Shown here piece by piece: positions 26,179 through 33,152 of a stretch of DNA of 39,245 nt. Made by a program: the position numbers and the translations under genes. Every line of letters starts with the position of its first letter. Position 1 is the stretch's first letter. Under the pieces are notes generated by a model. It was given only the letters and a program-made list of their open reading frames with translations. It was not told the origin of the DNA and made no database searches. The DNA is from Thermaceae bacterium (GTDB lineage Bacteria; Deinococcota; Deinococci; Deinococcales; Marinithermaceae): positions 1-39,245 of the forward strand of contig JALSMT010000072.1 in assembly GCA_026987375.1 (NCBI GenBank), given 5' to 3'.

Positions 26179-27050
26179 CCAATGACCTCCCGCAGGTTAC
26201 CGCCGTTCTCGCTGAGAAGGCTGCGAGCCCGATTAAGGTCGTAACCCTTGCATAGCAGCACCGCCAGGCGCACGTCGCCTTGCGCCCGGCGCAAGGCGCG
26301 ACGGGCCTCTTCATGAGGAACCCCGGCTATTTCGCTGACCATCGCCACGCCGCGCTTGACCAGCTTGTCGTTGCTGGTTTGCACGCCCACCATTAGGTTG
26401 GAGTAGACGCGCCCCAAACGGATCATCAGCAGCGTCGAGAAGAGGTTGAGAGCCACCTTTTGAGCGGTGCCGGCCGCCAAGCGGGTGGAGCCGGCGATTA
26501 CCTCGGGACCGCTCTCCAGCAACACGGGCACCTCGGCCCTTTGCAACAGCGGGGTGGAGCGGTTATTGGCGACGCCCACGGTAAGCGCTCCGCGCCGGCG
26601 GGATTCTTCTACGGCGCTAACGGTGAAGCGGGTAGTTCCGCTGGCGGCCACCCCCACCACGACGTCGGCGGGGCCGACTGCGGCCCGCTCTACCAAAGAG
26701 GCTCCTTCTTGCGCTTCGTCTTCGGCCGACTCCGCCGAGCGCACCAGCGCCTGCTCGCCGCCCGCCAGCAAGTAAACTATGCGCTCTTGCGGCCAGCCGA
26801 AAGTGGGCACCAGCTCGACGGCGTCCAGCACCGCCAGCCGCCCCGAGGTACCCGCGCCGGCGTAGACCAAGCGGCCAGAGCCCTCGCGCAGGCGGGAGGC
26901 CGCCAGTGTGGCGGCCCGCTCGATAGCGGGCAGGGAGGCGTTGACCGCGGCCAGCGCCATGAACTGACGCTCCAGCAGCGCCTGCAATATCTCTTCGTCC
27001 GGCCAGGTGTCTAGTCCGCGATAGCGGACGGCTCTTTCTTCGGTGTTCAC
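26175..27050 (-). CDS. murQ: N-acetylmuramic acid 6-phosphate etherase MurQ
   Basis: A 291-aa SIS-domain lyase that removes D-lactate from MurNAc-6-phosphate to give GlcNAc-6-phosphate. The motif VYAGAGTSGRLAVLDAVEL holds the sugar-phosphate loop and the catalytic Glu79, and VVGVAASGTTRFTVSAVE is the second SIS strand-loop. VIAGSTRLAAGTAQKVALNLFSTLLMIRLGRVYSNLMV is the C-terminal family signature. The frame is open upstream to 27470, but GTG 27050 begins the MurQ homology (NTEERAVRYRGLD) and has GGAGG 6 nt upstream. It overlaps the serine-hydrolase stop by 4 nt. The expected substrate supplier is AnmK, encoded by the divergent unit. Confidence 0.96.
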   Translation of the reverse strand: MNTEERAVRYRGLDTWPDEEILQALLERQFMALAAVNASLPAIERAATLAASRLREGSGRLVYAGAGTSGRLAVLDAVELVPTFGWPQERIVYLLAGGEQALVRSAESAEDEAQEGASLVERAAVGPADVVVGVAASGTTRFTVSAVEESRRRGALTVGVANNRSTPLLQRAEVPVLLESGPEVIAGSTRLAAGTAQKVALNLFSTLLMIRLGRVYSNLMVGVQTSNDKLVKRGVAMVSEIAGVPHEEARRALRRAQGDVRLAVLLCKGYDLNRARSLLSENGGNLREVIG

Positions 27051-28078
27051 TGGGGCCTCCAACTCGCGGCGATGGCGTTGGCGACGCTGCGACGCAGTTC
27101 GGGAATGGGGTTCTTGCCATGACGGCTGGGGTGGACGCGATTGGTGAGCAACGCCCAAGCGTAGCCTCTCTCGGGGTCTACCCAGACGCCCGTTCCGGTA
27201 AAACCGGTGTGACCGTAGCTGCCGGCAGAAGTCAGCCCGCCGCCAGACCAGCCGTGGTGGCGGCGCACCCAACCCAGCAGACGTTCGGGGCTCTGCGGCT
27301 CCAGCACCGCGGCGTGGGAAGCCGGCGCAAGCTCGGTCTCGTTCAACCAGGCCAGAGCCCTGTCGAGCACGCCCTCGAGCGTCCCAAAAAGGCCCGCGTG
27401 GCCGGCCACGCCGCCCAGGGCGAAGGCGTTGCAGTCGTGCACCTCGCCCACCAGCACGCGCCCGCGCCAAGGGCAGTTTTCGGTGGCCACGCTCAGCTTT
27501 GCGTCTGGCGCAAAGCTCAAGCCCGCCGGCAGCTCAAAGCGCGAGAGCGGGCGGTCGCGCAGGCGCTCGAGCACCATCCCCAACAGCATGAAACCTATAT
27601 CGGAATAGACCGGTTCTCCCAGCCGCCAGCGCTGCTGCAGCAGGCGCGCTTTCAGCGTGGCCGCGTCCGCGCCCCAGGTATATATCGGCTCCCAGGCGGG
27701 CAGGCCCGACTGATGGGAGAGGAGCTGTCGCAGGGTCAACCGCGGCAGAGGGGAGTCTTGCAGCCAAGAAGCCTCCGGCAAAAAGCGCCGCAAGGGGTCT
27801 TCCAGGTCGGCCAGCCCCTCTTCCAAGAGGCGCATGACCTGCGGCAAAGTAAAGAGCACTTTGGTGAGGCTCGCCAGGTCGAAGTAGTAATTGGCCTTTA
27901 GTGGTCTGCTTTCGGGGAAGACCTGAGCATCACCGCTGTAAAAGGTGAATTTTTCACCCGCGCGGTTGACTATTCCCAAAGCCGCCCCAGGCAGGCCGCC
28001 GTCTATGGCGCTTTGCACCAACGATGCCGCGACTGCGCCCATCTTTGCGGGGGTGGCGCTGCCAGAAGCCTTGCTCAT
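27047..28078 (-). CDS. AmiE/YbbE-like serine hydrolase (beta-lactamase fold)
   Basis: A 343-aa penicillin-binding/beta-lactamase-fold hydrolase. Catalytic motifs are SLTK (Ser70, Lys73), YSD (158-160) and HTG (290-292). The block GEVHDCNAFALGGVAGHAGLFG (about 211-232) is shared with Bacillus YbbE/AmiE, the N-acetylmuramyl-L-alanine amidase of muropeptide rescue, encoded beside murQ and nagZ. I infer the same reaction: removal of the peptide from MurNAc. Unlike Bacillus AmiE, no signal peptide is visible (MSKASGSATPAKMG), so it seems cytoplasmic. ATG 28078 is chosen because a TTGCCG-N17-TATACT promoter ends 9 nt upstream. It is the first gene of the operon. An esterase or D-Ala-type peptidase is an alternative. 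Confidence 0.8.
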   Translation of the reverse strand: MSKASGSATPAKMGAVAASLVQSAIDGGLPGAALGIVNRAGEKFTFYSGDAQVFPESRPLKANYYFDLASLTKVLFTLPQVMRLLEEGLADLEDPLRRFLPEASWLQDSPLPRLTLRQLLSHQSGLPAWEPIYTWGADAATLKARLLQQRWRLGEPVYSDIGFMLLGMVLERLRDRPLSRFELPAGLSFAPDAKLSVATENCPWRGRVLVGEVHDCNAFALGGVAGHAGLFGTLEGVLDRALAWLNETELAPASHAAVLEPQSPERLLGWVRRHHGWSGGGLTSAGSYGHTGFTGTGVWVDPERGYAWALLTNRVHPSRHGKNPIPELRRSVANAIAASWRPQ

Positions 28079-28087
28079 CTTGGGGGA

Positions 28088-28116
28088 AGTATACCGCGAA
28101 TGGGGCGCCTCGGCAA
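28088..28116 (-). promoter_or_regulatory. Promoter of the peptidoglycan-recycling operon
   Basis: On the minus strand TTGCCG (28111-28116) is followed after exactly 17 nt by TATACT (28088-28093), 9 nt before ATG 28078. There is no Shine-Dalgarno, so the mRNA is leaderless or nearly so. Confidence 0.75.
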
Positions 28117-28142
28117 GACAAATGGTACGGTAATGGTATAGT
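28115..28142 (+). promoter_or_regulatory. gntR-anmK promoter with putative GntR operator
   Basis: TATAGT (28137-28142, with TG two bases upstream as an extended -10) and AAGACA (28115-28120) with a 16-nt spacer drive gntR, 8 nt before ATG 28151. The heptamer AATGGTA occurs twice, at 28121-28127 and 28132-28138, exactly 11 bp (one helical turn) apart. The second copy continues as TGGTATAG, resembling half of the TGGTCTAGACCA-type site bound by NagR/DasR-like HutC regulators. The site overlaps this -10 and abuts the -35 of the divergent promoter, so one repressor could control both units. Confidence 0.5.
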
Positions 28143-28150
28143 AAACGTTG

Positions 28151-28909
28151 ATGGCACACAGCGACTACCCCCACGGACCTTGGCGGCGCCTCAAGCTGGA
28201 TGGCGAGGGTAGAGCGCCGCTCTATCAACAGTTACGGGAACAGGTTTTGCGGATGATTCGCTCAGGGCAGCTCGAGCCCGGCGGCGCCTTGCCGGCCGAG
28301 CGCACGCTTGCGGAAATGCTGGACATATCCCGCCTGACCGTGCGCAAGGCCTTCGACAGCCTGGTGGCCGAGGGCGTCTTACTGAGGAGGCAGGGCTCGG
28401 GCACCTTCGTGGCCAAGCGTTTCGAGCAGCCGCTCTCTTTCCTGAGCGGCTTCAGCCAAGACATGCGGGCGCGCGGCATGGAGCCCGGCTCGCGGCAGGT
28501 ACGGCGCAGCATGGGCAAGGCGACCCCCGAAGAGGCAATGGCCCTCTCGCTGTCTCCCGGGGCGCTGGTGGCGCGCATCTGCCGCGTACGCACCGCCGAC
28601 GACTTACCGATGGCCATAGAGTGCGCCGTCCTCCCCGCCGAGTTCGTCCCCGACGTCGAGGCTATAGGCGACTCCCTATACCAGTACCTCAAATCGCACG
28701 GTTTTACCCCGGTGCGCGCCCTGCAACGGCTCAGGGCCATTCCCGCCCCCCATGAAGAAGCGCGCCAGCTGGGTCTGGCGCCCGGCGAACCGGTCCTCTT
28801 CATACAGCGCGTCAGCTTTCTACCCGGAGGAACGCCGCTGGAGTTTACCCGCAGCCACTACCGCGGCGACCGTTACGACTTCGTAGCCGAGTTGCGGGCC
28901 GAGACGTGA
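28151..28909 (+). CDS. GntR-family regulator, HutC/NagR type
   Basis: A 252-aa repressor. The N-terminal winged helix (about 20-88) contains APLYQQLREQVLRMI, LPAERTLAEMLDISRLTVRKAFDSLVAEG and GSGTFVAK. The C-terminal UTRA ligand domain (about 100-250) has FSQDMRARGMEPGSRQV and ends with TRSHYRGDRYDFVAEL, as in NagR/YvoA, which bind amino-sugar phosphates. ATG 28151 is chosen over TTG 28148; the -10 box TATAGT ends 8 nt before it. It overlaps anmK by 4 nt and is divergent from the recycling operon, so it likely regulates both. Expected effectors are GlcNAc-6-P or MurNAc-6-P. Confidence 0.93.
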   Translation: MAHSDYPHGPWRRLKLDGEGRAPLYQQLREQVLRMIRSGQLEPGGALPAERTLAEMLDISRLTVRKAFDSLVAEGVLLRRQGSGTFVAKRFEQPLSFLSGFSQDMRARGMEPGSRQVRRSMGKATPEEAMALSLSPGALVARICRVRTADDLPMAIECAVLPAEFVPDVEAIGDSLYQYLKSHGFTPVRALQRLRAIPAPHEEARQLGLAPGEPVLFIQRVSFLPGGTPLEFTRSHYRGDRYDFVAELRAET

Positions 28910-29985
28910 AGGTCCTCGGCCTGATGAGCGGCACCAGCGCCGACGGCGTCGACCTGGTGCTGGCCGAGCTGGACGGGCGGCCGCCGACGCTGACCAGCCG
29001 GGTATTAGAACACCGCTACCGGCCATTCCCTGAGGGCTTGGCGACACGGGTACGGCTGGCGCAGCAAAACCGCGAGGGCGCCCCTCGCCAGCTGGGAATG
29101 CTGCACGCCGACCTGGGCCGATTTTTCGCCGAGTCGGCCGCTCCTTTTAGGGGGCGCGCGGAGCTGGCCGCGCTGGCGGGGCAGACCGTCTGGCACGAAC
29201 CGCCCTACTTAACCTGGCAACTGGGTGAACCCAGCTGGCTGGCCGAGGCCCTCGGCGTCGCGGTGGTTCACGACTTCCGTCCCGCCGACCTGGCGGCCGG
29301 CGGGCAGGGCGCACCGCTGGTGCCATACCCCGACCTGCTGGTCTACGGCGAAGAAGGCGTACGTCGCAGCATCCACAACATCGGAGGCATTTCCAACCTG
29401 AGCTACCTGCCCGGCCGCGATCCCGCCGGAGTGGTGGCTTTCGACACCGGCCCCGGCAACTGCCTGATCGACGAGGCGGCGGCGCTGCTCGGCGAGGAGT
29501 ACGACCCCGAAGGCAGCATAGCCGCCAGTGGTACGGTAGACGAAGCGCTGCTAGAAACCTGGTCAAATCACGCCTACCTGCGCCAAGCGCCGCCCAAGTC
29601 TACCGGGCGCGAGGTCTGGCGGCTCGACCGCCTGGCGTTTGTAGAGCGTCTCAAAGGAGCCGACCTGCTGGCGACGGTTACCGCCTTCACCGCGCGCACC
29701 ATCGTGGACGCTTATCGCAATTTCGTGTTGCCGCTGGGCCTCGACGAAGTCTGGGTGGCTGGCGGCGGCGCCAAAAACAAAACCCTGATGTCCAAAATTC
29801 GCGCGGGCCTGCCGTTGCCGGTGCTAACCTTTGACGAGGCGGGGCGCGACCCAATGGTGCGCGAGGCCCTGGCCTTCGCCGTACTCGGCTACCTGCGCTA
29901 CCTGGAATTGCCCAATGTTTTACCGCAGACCACCGGAGCCGCCCGCGCGGCGCTGGCGGGGAGGGTCTCTTTGCCAGCGGTGTGA
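28906..29985 (+). CDS. anmK: Anhydro-N-acetylmuramic acid kinase
   Basis: A 359-aa cytoplasmic kinase of the ASKHA fold that hydrolyses and phosphorylates 1,6-anhydroMurNAc to MurNAc-6-phosphate, the MurQ substrate. Visible motifs are GLMSGTSADGVD at the N-terminus (phosphate loop), VHDFRPADLAAGGQGAPL, RSIHNIGGISNLSYL, VVAFDTGPGNCLIDE, and EVWVAGGGAKNKTLM near the C-terminus. Length is typical. Start GTG 28906 overlaps the gntR stop (GTGA), so the two are translationally coupled. After 29985 the DNA turns into repeats with no gene up to 30406. Confidence 0.96.
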   Translation: MKVLGLMSGTSADGVDLVLAELDGRPPTLTSRVLEHRYRPFPEGLATRVRLAQQNREGAPRQLGMLHADLGRFFAESAAPFRGRAELAALAGQTVWHEPPYLTWQLGEPSWLAEALGVAVVHDFRPADLAAGGQGAPLVPYPDLLVYGEEGVRRSIHNIGGISNLSYLPGRDPAGVVAFDTGPGNCLIDEAAALLGEEYDPEGSIAASGTVDEALLETWSNHAYLRQAPPKSTGREVWRLDRLAFVERLKGADLLATVTAFTARTIVDAYRNFVLPLGLDEVWVAGGGAKNKTLMSKIRAGLPLPVLTFDEAGRDPMVREALAFAVLGYLRYLELPNVLPQTTGAARAALAGRVSLPAV

Positions 29986-30053
29986 TGCAAACGGCCGCTC
30001 GCCCCGTGGGCGCACCCCAAAAAGAGAGCAAAAGCGGTGTGTGGCCTGTAACG

Positions 30054-30109
30054 CGTGGTACGTGGTACGTGGTATGTGGTACGTGGTATGTGGTGCGTGG
30101 TGCGTGGTG
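30054..30109. repeat. Heptamer tandem repeat array
   Basis: Eight head-to-tail 7-bp units of CGTGGTA type with C/T variation at position 1 and A/G at position 7 (three CGTGGTA, TGTGGTA, CGTGGTA, TGTGGTG, two CGTGGTG). A ninth unit decays to CGTAGTT. It is non-coding and lies in the 421-bp gap between anmK and the thiamine-binding gene. Confidence 0.95.
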
Positions 30110-30166
30110 CGTAGTTTTGTTTGGTGGCGGCTAGCTAACGTCTCGTTCATGCACGGTGATACCAAC

Positions 30167-30190
30167 AAGCCCTCCCCTAGGGGAGGGCTT
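30167..30190. repeat. Perfect 24-bp palindrome
   Basis: The 12-bp arms AAGCCCTCCCCT and AGGGGAGGGCTT meet without a loop, followed by GGGAGGGGGTTGTG. The last part is echoed in inverted orientation at 30283-30297 (CACAACCCCCCTCC), which suggests a short repeat element bounded by these sequences, such as a REP/MITE-type insertion. Confidence 0.75.
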
Positions 30191-30306
30191 GGGAGGGGGT
30201 TGTGGGCGCCGCTCAGATCCCCAGGACCGCTTTCCGCGTCAGGGTAAACCTACCCGCTGCCTCATGCTCCCTATCTTCGAGCACAACCCCCCTCCGCCCT
30301 GCGGCC

Positions 30307-30326
30307 GCCTCCCCCGAGGGGGAGGC
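30307..30326. repeat. GC-rich inverted repeat
   Basis: GCCTCCCCC and GGGGGAGGC with a 2-nt spacer. This is the right-hand partner of the palindrome at 30167-30190 in the same repeat-rich gap. Confidence 0.7.
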
Positions 30327-30338
30327 AGAAAATCGGCG

Positions 30339-30407
30339 CGAAGGAAAAAGAAGCCTGCGGCTCGCAGCCGATAGGCGGTCTTATACCACCGGCCACGGGC
30401 TGCGAGC
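30339..30407 (-). terminator. Possible terminator of the thiamine-binding operon
   Basis: A 10-bp inverted repeat (30360-30369 with 30398-30407) abuts the stop codon of the thiamine-binding gene and is followed on the minus strand by CTTCTTTTTCC. The loop is long (28 nt), so this is a moderate call. It may also be the edge of the neighbouring repeat element. Confidence 0.4.
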
Positions 30408-30709
30408 TACCAGCCGAGCTTCTCTTCCACCGCCCGTACCTTGGTCTGGAGCCGGCCCATGGGGCCGCTGCGCACGTCAAACTTGGCGGTGGCGTAGACG
30501 CGGTGGCAGTCGTCCGCCAGCACCGCATAGGCCCGGTTCAAGAGCTCCGTCGCCTCGGCCATGGTTTCGGTCTCGACGATCGTGCCCATCGCGGTGAGCT
30601 GGTAGGGATGGCCGCTTTGTTTGATGATGTGAATGACCCGAGCAACGTAAGCGCTCACACTCTCGCCCTTGTCTGTGGGGAATACGGCGAACTCCATGAG
30701 AACAGACAT
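30407..30709 (-). CDS. MTH1187/UPF0045-family thiamine-binding protein
   Basis: A 100-aa ferredoxin-like-fold protein of the MTH1187/YkoF family. It has MEFAVFPTDKGESVSAYVARVIHIIKQSG, the conserved YQLTAMGTIVE block (about residues 37-47) and a C-terminal DVRSGPMGRLQTKVRAVEEKLG helix. Members bind thiamine or hydroxymethylpyrimidine and often sit near thiamine transport genes. ATG 30709 has GGAGG 5 nt upstream, overlapping the stop of the winged-helix gene before it, so they are one operon. A thiamine uptake operon lies 4.3 kb away (34989 onward), separated by unrelated genes. Confidence 0.88.
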   Translation of the reverse strand: MSVLMEFAVFPTDKGESVSAYVARVIHIIKQSGHPYQLTAMGTIVETETMAEATELLNRAYAVLADDCHRVYATAKFDVRSGPMGRLQTKVRAVEEKLGW

Positions 30710-30718
30710 ACCCTCCTC

Positions 30719-30949
30719 CTAGTCTTCAAAAAGCGAGTCGAAGGCGCTCTTGGCCCCTTTGGGGGTGGCGCGGCGGTAGAGCTCGCCCTTTTGCTCGAGT
30801 CTGCCCTCGGCCAAAAGCGCCGCCAGCGCCTTTTGCAGCTCCAGCCGCGAGAGCTCCTCCCCCGCCTCGTCGAGCCAGCGGACGATCTCGCGCTCCCCCG
30901 CCCAGCCCAGCTTTTCGACTGCAAGAAGCACCCAGCCCTTGGCGTCCAT
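30719..30949 (-). CDS. Small winged-helix-like protein
   Basis: A 76-aa protein with a three-helix plus wing pattern: GWVLLAVEKLGWAGEREIVRWLDEAGEELSRLELQKALAALLAEGRLEQKGELYRR. It looks like a stand-alone winged helix of the MarR/RecQ-C-like kind; no named family is recognised. It could be a DNA-binding or adaptor protein. ATG 30949 lies 6 nt after TAAACT (30956-30961), with TTGAGT 16 nt further upstream and no Shine-Dalgarno, so it is probably leaderless. It is the first gene of a two-gene operon with the thiamine-binding protein, so control of thiamine genes is conceivable but unsupported. Confidence 0.65.
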   Translation of the reverse strand: MDAKGWVLLAVEKLGWAGEREIVRWLDEAGEELSRLELQKALAALLAEGRLEQKGELYRRATPKGAKSAFDSLFED

Positions 30950-30955
30950 GGCTCA

Positions 30956-30983
30956 AGTTTAGCCCAACCATCTGTTAACTCAA
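30956..30983 (-). promoter_or_regulatory. Leaderless promoter of the winged-helix operon
   Basis: Minus-strand TTGAGT (30978-30983), a 16-nt spacer and TAAACT (30956-30961), 6 nt before ATG 30949. Confidence 0.55.
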
Positions 30984-31013
30984 CTACAACCCCGCAGACC
31001 GTTCCCCTATCGA

Positions 31014-31025
31014 GGGCATATGCCC
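31014..31025. promoter_or_regulatory. 12-bp palindrome upstream of the acyltransferase
   Basis: GGGCATATGCCC is a perfect palindrome in the 157-bp divergent region, just before the AT-rich TATGGTATATT stretch that could hold the acyltransferase promoter. Its operator role is a guess. Confidence 0.25.
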
Positions 31026-31106
31026 CAGGTATGGTATATTTCTAGCTATGGCATACTTAGCCAAGATCTCTATCATGCAACTCTCGACGTCGGTTAGTCA
31101 CAACAC

Positions 31107-33137
31107 ATGAACCCGGCCATGTCAAATCTACGATCAGCCATCTCTTTCCCACGCTCTCTCGAGTACAACCCCGCCCTCGACGGAATCCGTGGCATCGCCG
31201 TGGCCCTCGTTGTCCTTTTTCACTACCTCCCGAACCTCTTCCCTTTTGGTTACGTTGGGGTCGACTTGTTTTTTGTCCTCTCGGGCTACCTCATAACTCA
31301 AGTCATCCTAAAAAAACTCGAACAGGGGCGCTTTTCTTTTGCGGAATTCTACCGCAACCGCGCAAGACGGCTCTTTCCTGCGCTTTCAATTTTGCTACTC
31401 GCCACCTTGGGCATTGGCTACCTTTTTCTTTTTCCGCAGGAATATGCTCAGCTCGGGCTACACACCAACAGCAGCGCCTGGTACTATCAAAACTTCCGCC
31501 TAATGCACGAGATCGGCTACTGGGACGCCGCAGCATTGACCAAGCCGCTGCTGCACCTGTGGTCACTGGCCATAGAGGAACAATTTTACCTGGTTTGGCC
31601 CACTCTCCTTATCCTCTTTACACTAGCTGAAGGGCGCGGCTGGCTAAAGCCGCCCCGCGCAACTGCGGTGATGCTGGCGCTGTTTTTTATAGCTGCCGAG
31701 CTACTCGCCACGCGCGATTCGCAAGCGGCCTTCTACCACACCTTGGCACGGGTATGGGAACCTTTGTTTGGCGCAACTCTAGCTCTTTTTTTAGGCGCCT
31801 GGCTTGAACGCCTGCCACGCTTCATCTCGTGGTTTGCTTTCGCAGTCATTATTTTTTATGCCCCGCTCGTTCTAAACGTCGGTTACTACGATCCAGTGCG
31901 GATCGGGGGTTTTCTATTTCTCGCCAGCGTTTGGTTTATCCCGCTCTCACACGACCGTAATCGCTGGTTAGGCCATCCTGTACTGGTCTGGCTAGGGCTC
32001 ACGTCTTATTCGCTCTATTTATGGCATTTCCTGATCCTGAGCTTTCTATTTATATTTGGCTATGAAGCTTATAATTTAGTCGGACTCCTCGCCTCGCTAC
32101 TCCTAGCCTGGGCAAGCTTTATCTTTATCGAGGCGCCTGCCAGGAGGAAGAAGAGCTACGGGTTTGCGCTTGTTTTAACTACACTTCTCGCTTTTATAGG
32201 GGGAATAGGATACTCCATATACTCTCTCGGTGGGTTGCCCCAACGCCCAGTGGCGAAAGCCTACAAAATCCAGAGCTCTCAGCTCATCCGAGAACCCAAG
32301 ACTAACGAGGATTGCTTGAAGCTATCCTCATCGATTCTAGATAAACCACCCGCTTTTGACTACTGTAAGGCTAGCACGGACAATCCCCAAGGGATTACAT
32401 ACGCCGTGGTGGGCGACTCCCACGCGGAGGTGCTTTACAACGGTATTCGCGAGGTGATGGATAAAAAGAACATTCAAGGCGCCCTTTTCTCGAACAGCGG
32501 TAAACCTGCTTATCTAGGCGGCTACCGGGGAAGGAAGCCAAGTGACGTACAGGCCTCCAAACTAAAAATAGACCAAATCTATCGCGTTCTGGAGAAGCTA
32601 GACAACCTCAGTCTGGTGCTCCTAACGACGCGCATGGCGCTCTATGCTACAGAAGAAGGGTTTGGCGAATCCGAGCGGAGCTTCACCCAAAACCCCACCC
32701 ACTACGCCAGCTATTTCAAGGGAAGCAAAGATTACAACCCAGAAAAGCTATTTCTCCAGTACCTTGACCGCACCCTCACATACTTTGAGCGGCGCGGGCT
32801 GAACGTAATTCTGGTGCTAGAAAATCCTGAGCTTGGATTTCCGCCTAGCTCCTGCCTGCAACGGGCGTTTCTGCCATTGCCTCGGCGCTGCCTGATACCC
32901 CGCTCGCGGGTAGACGCTCGTCTGGGAGACATAAAGCAAAAGGTCAGGGAAGTAGCTAAGCGCTTCTCCAACGTTAAAGTGGTAGACTTGGAAGATTTCT
33001 TTTGCGATAACCAAAGATGCTACGTTGTGCGTAACGGCACGATGCTATACGCTGACGACGACCACATGAGTCTTACCGCGAGTCGTGAGGTTGCGCGGTG
33101 GCTCGAGCCTTTATTATTACAAGAATTGGATAGATAA
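31107..33137 (+). CDS. OafA/YrhL-type acyltransferase with C-terminal SGNH domain
   Basis: A 676-aa protein. The N-terminal acyltransferase-3 membrane domain (about 20-375, ten or so helices) begins with YNPALDGIRGIAVALVVLFHYLP, with the catalytic His, followed by GVDLFFVLSGYLIT and FYRNRARRLFPAL. The C-terminal SGNH/GDSL domain (about 425-676) has GDSH with Ser438 and a late DDDH with His653. Such proteins O-acetylate surface polysaccharide or peptidoglycan. ATG 31107 is used; no clear ribosome-binding site, and ATG 31119 is an alternative. Base composition is clearly AT-richer than both sides (47% GC in the line at 31801-31860), suggesting recent acquisition. It ends 15 bp from the convergent ABC exporter gene. 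Confidence 0.92.
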   Translation: MNPAMSNLRSAISFPRSLEYNPALDGIRGIAVALVVLFHYLPNLFPFGYVGVDLFFVLSGYLITQVILKKLEQGRFSFAEFYRNRARRLFPALSILLLATLGIGYLFLFPQEYAQLGLHTNSSAWYYQNFRLMHEIGYWDAAALTKPLLHLWSLAIEEQFYLVWPTLLILFTLAEGRGWLKPPRATAVMLALFFIAAELLATRDSQAAFYHTLARVWEPLFGATLALFLGAWLERLPRFISWFAFAVIIFYAPLVLNVGYYDPVRIGGFLFLASVWFIPLSHDRNRWLGHPVLVWLGLTSYSLYLWHFLILSFLFIFGYEAYNLVGLLASLLLAWASFIFIEAPARRKKSYGFALVLTTLLAFIGGIGYSIYSLGGLPQRPVAKAYKIQSSQLIREPKTNEDCLKLSSSILDKPPAFDYCKASTDNPQGITYAVVGDSHAEVLYNGIREVMDKKNIQGALFSNSGKPAYLGGYRGRKPSDVQASKLKIDQIYRVLEKLDNLSLVLLTTRMALYATEEGFGESERSFTQNPTHYASYFKGSKDYNPEKLFLQYLDRTLTYFERRGLNVILVLENPELGFPPSSCLQRAFLPLPRRCLIPRSRVDARLGDIKQKVREVAKRFSNVKVVDLEDFFCDNQRCYVVRNGTMLYADDDHMSLTASREVARWLEPLLLQELDR

Positions 33138-33152
33138 CCAATAGCCCAAATG

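Noticed and set aside
27051-27470. N-terminal extension of MurQ
   Set aside because: The frame is open but lies inside the AmiE-like gene and is Arg/Gly-rich; GTG 27050 has a proper Shine-Dalgarno and begins the MurQ homology.
30054-30109. CRISPR array
   Set aside because: Units of 7 bp abut each other without spacers and no cas genes are near; it is a simple tandem repeat.
30161-30330. Complete insertion sequence
   Set aside because: No transposase frame and no target-site duplication could be identified; at most a short non-autonomous element.
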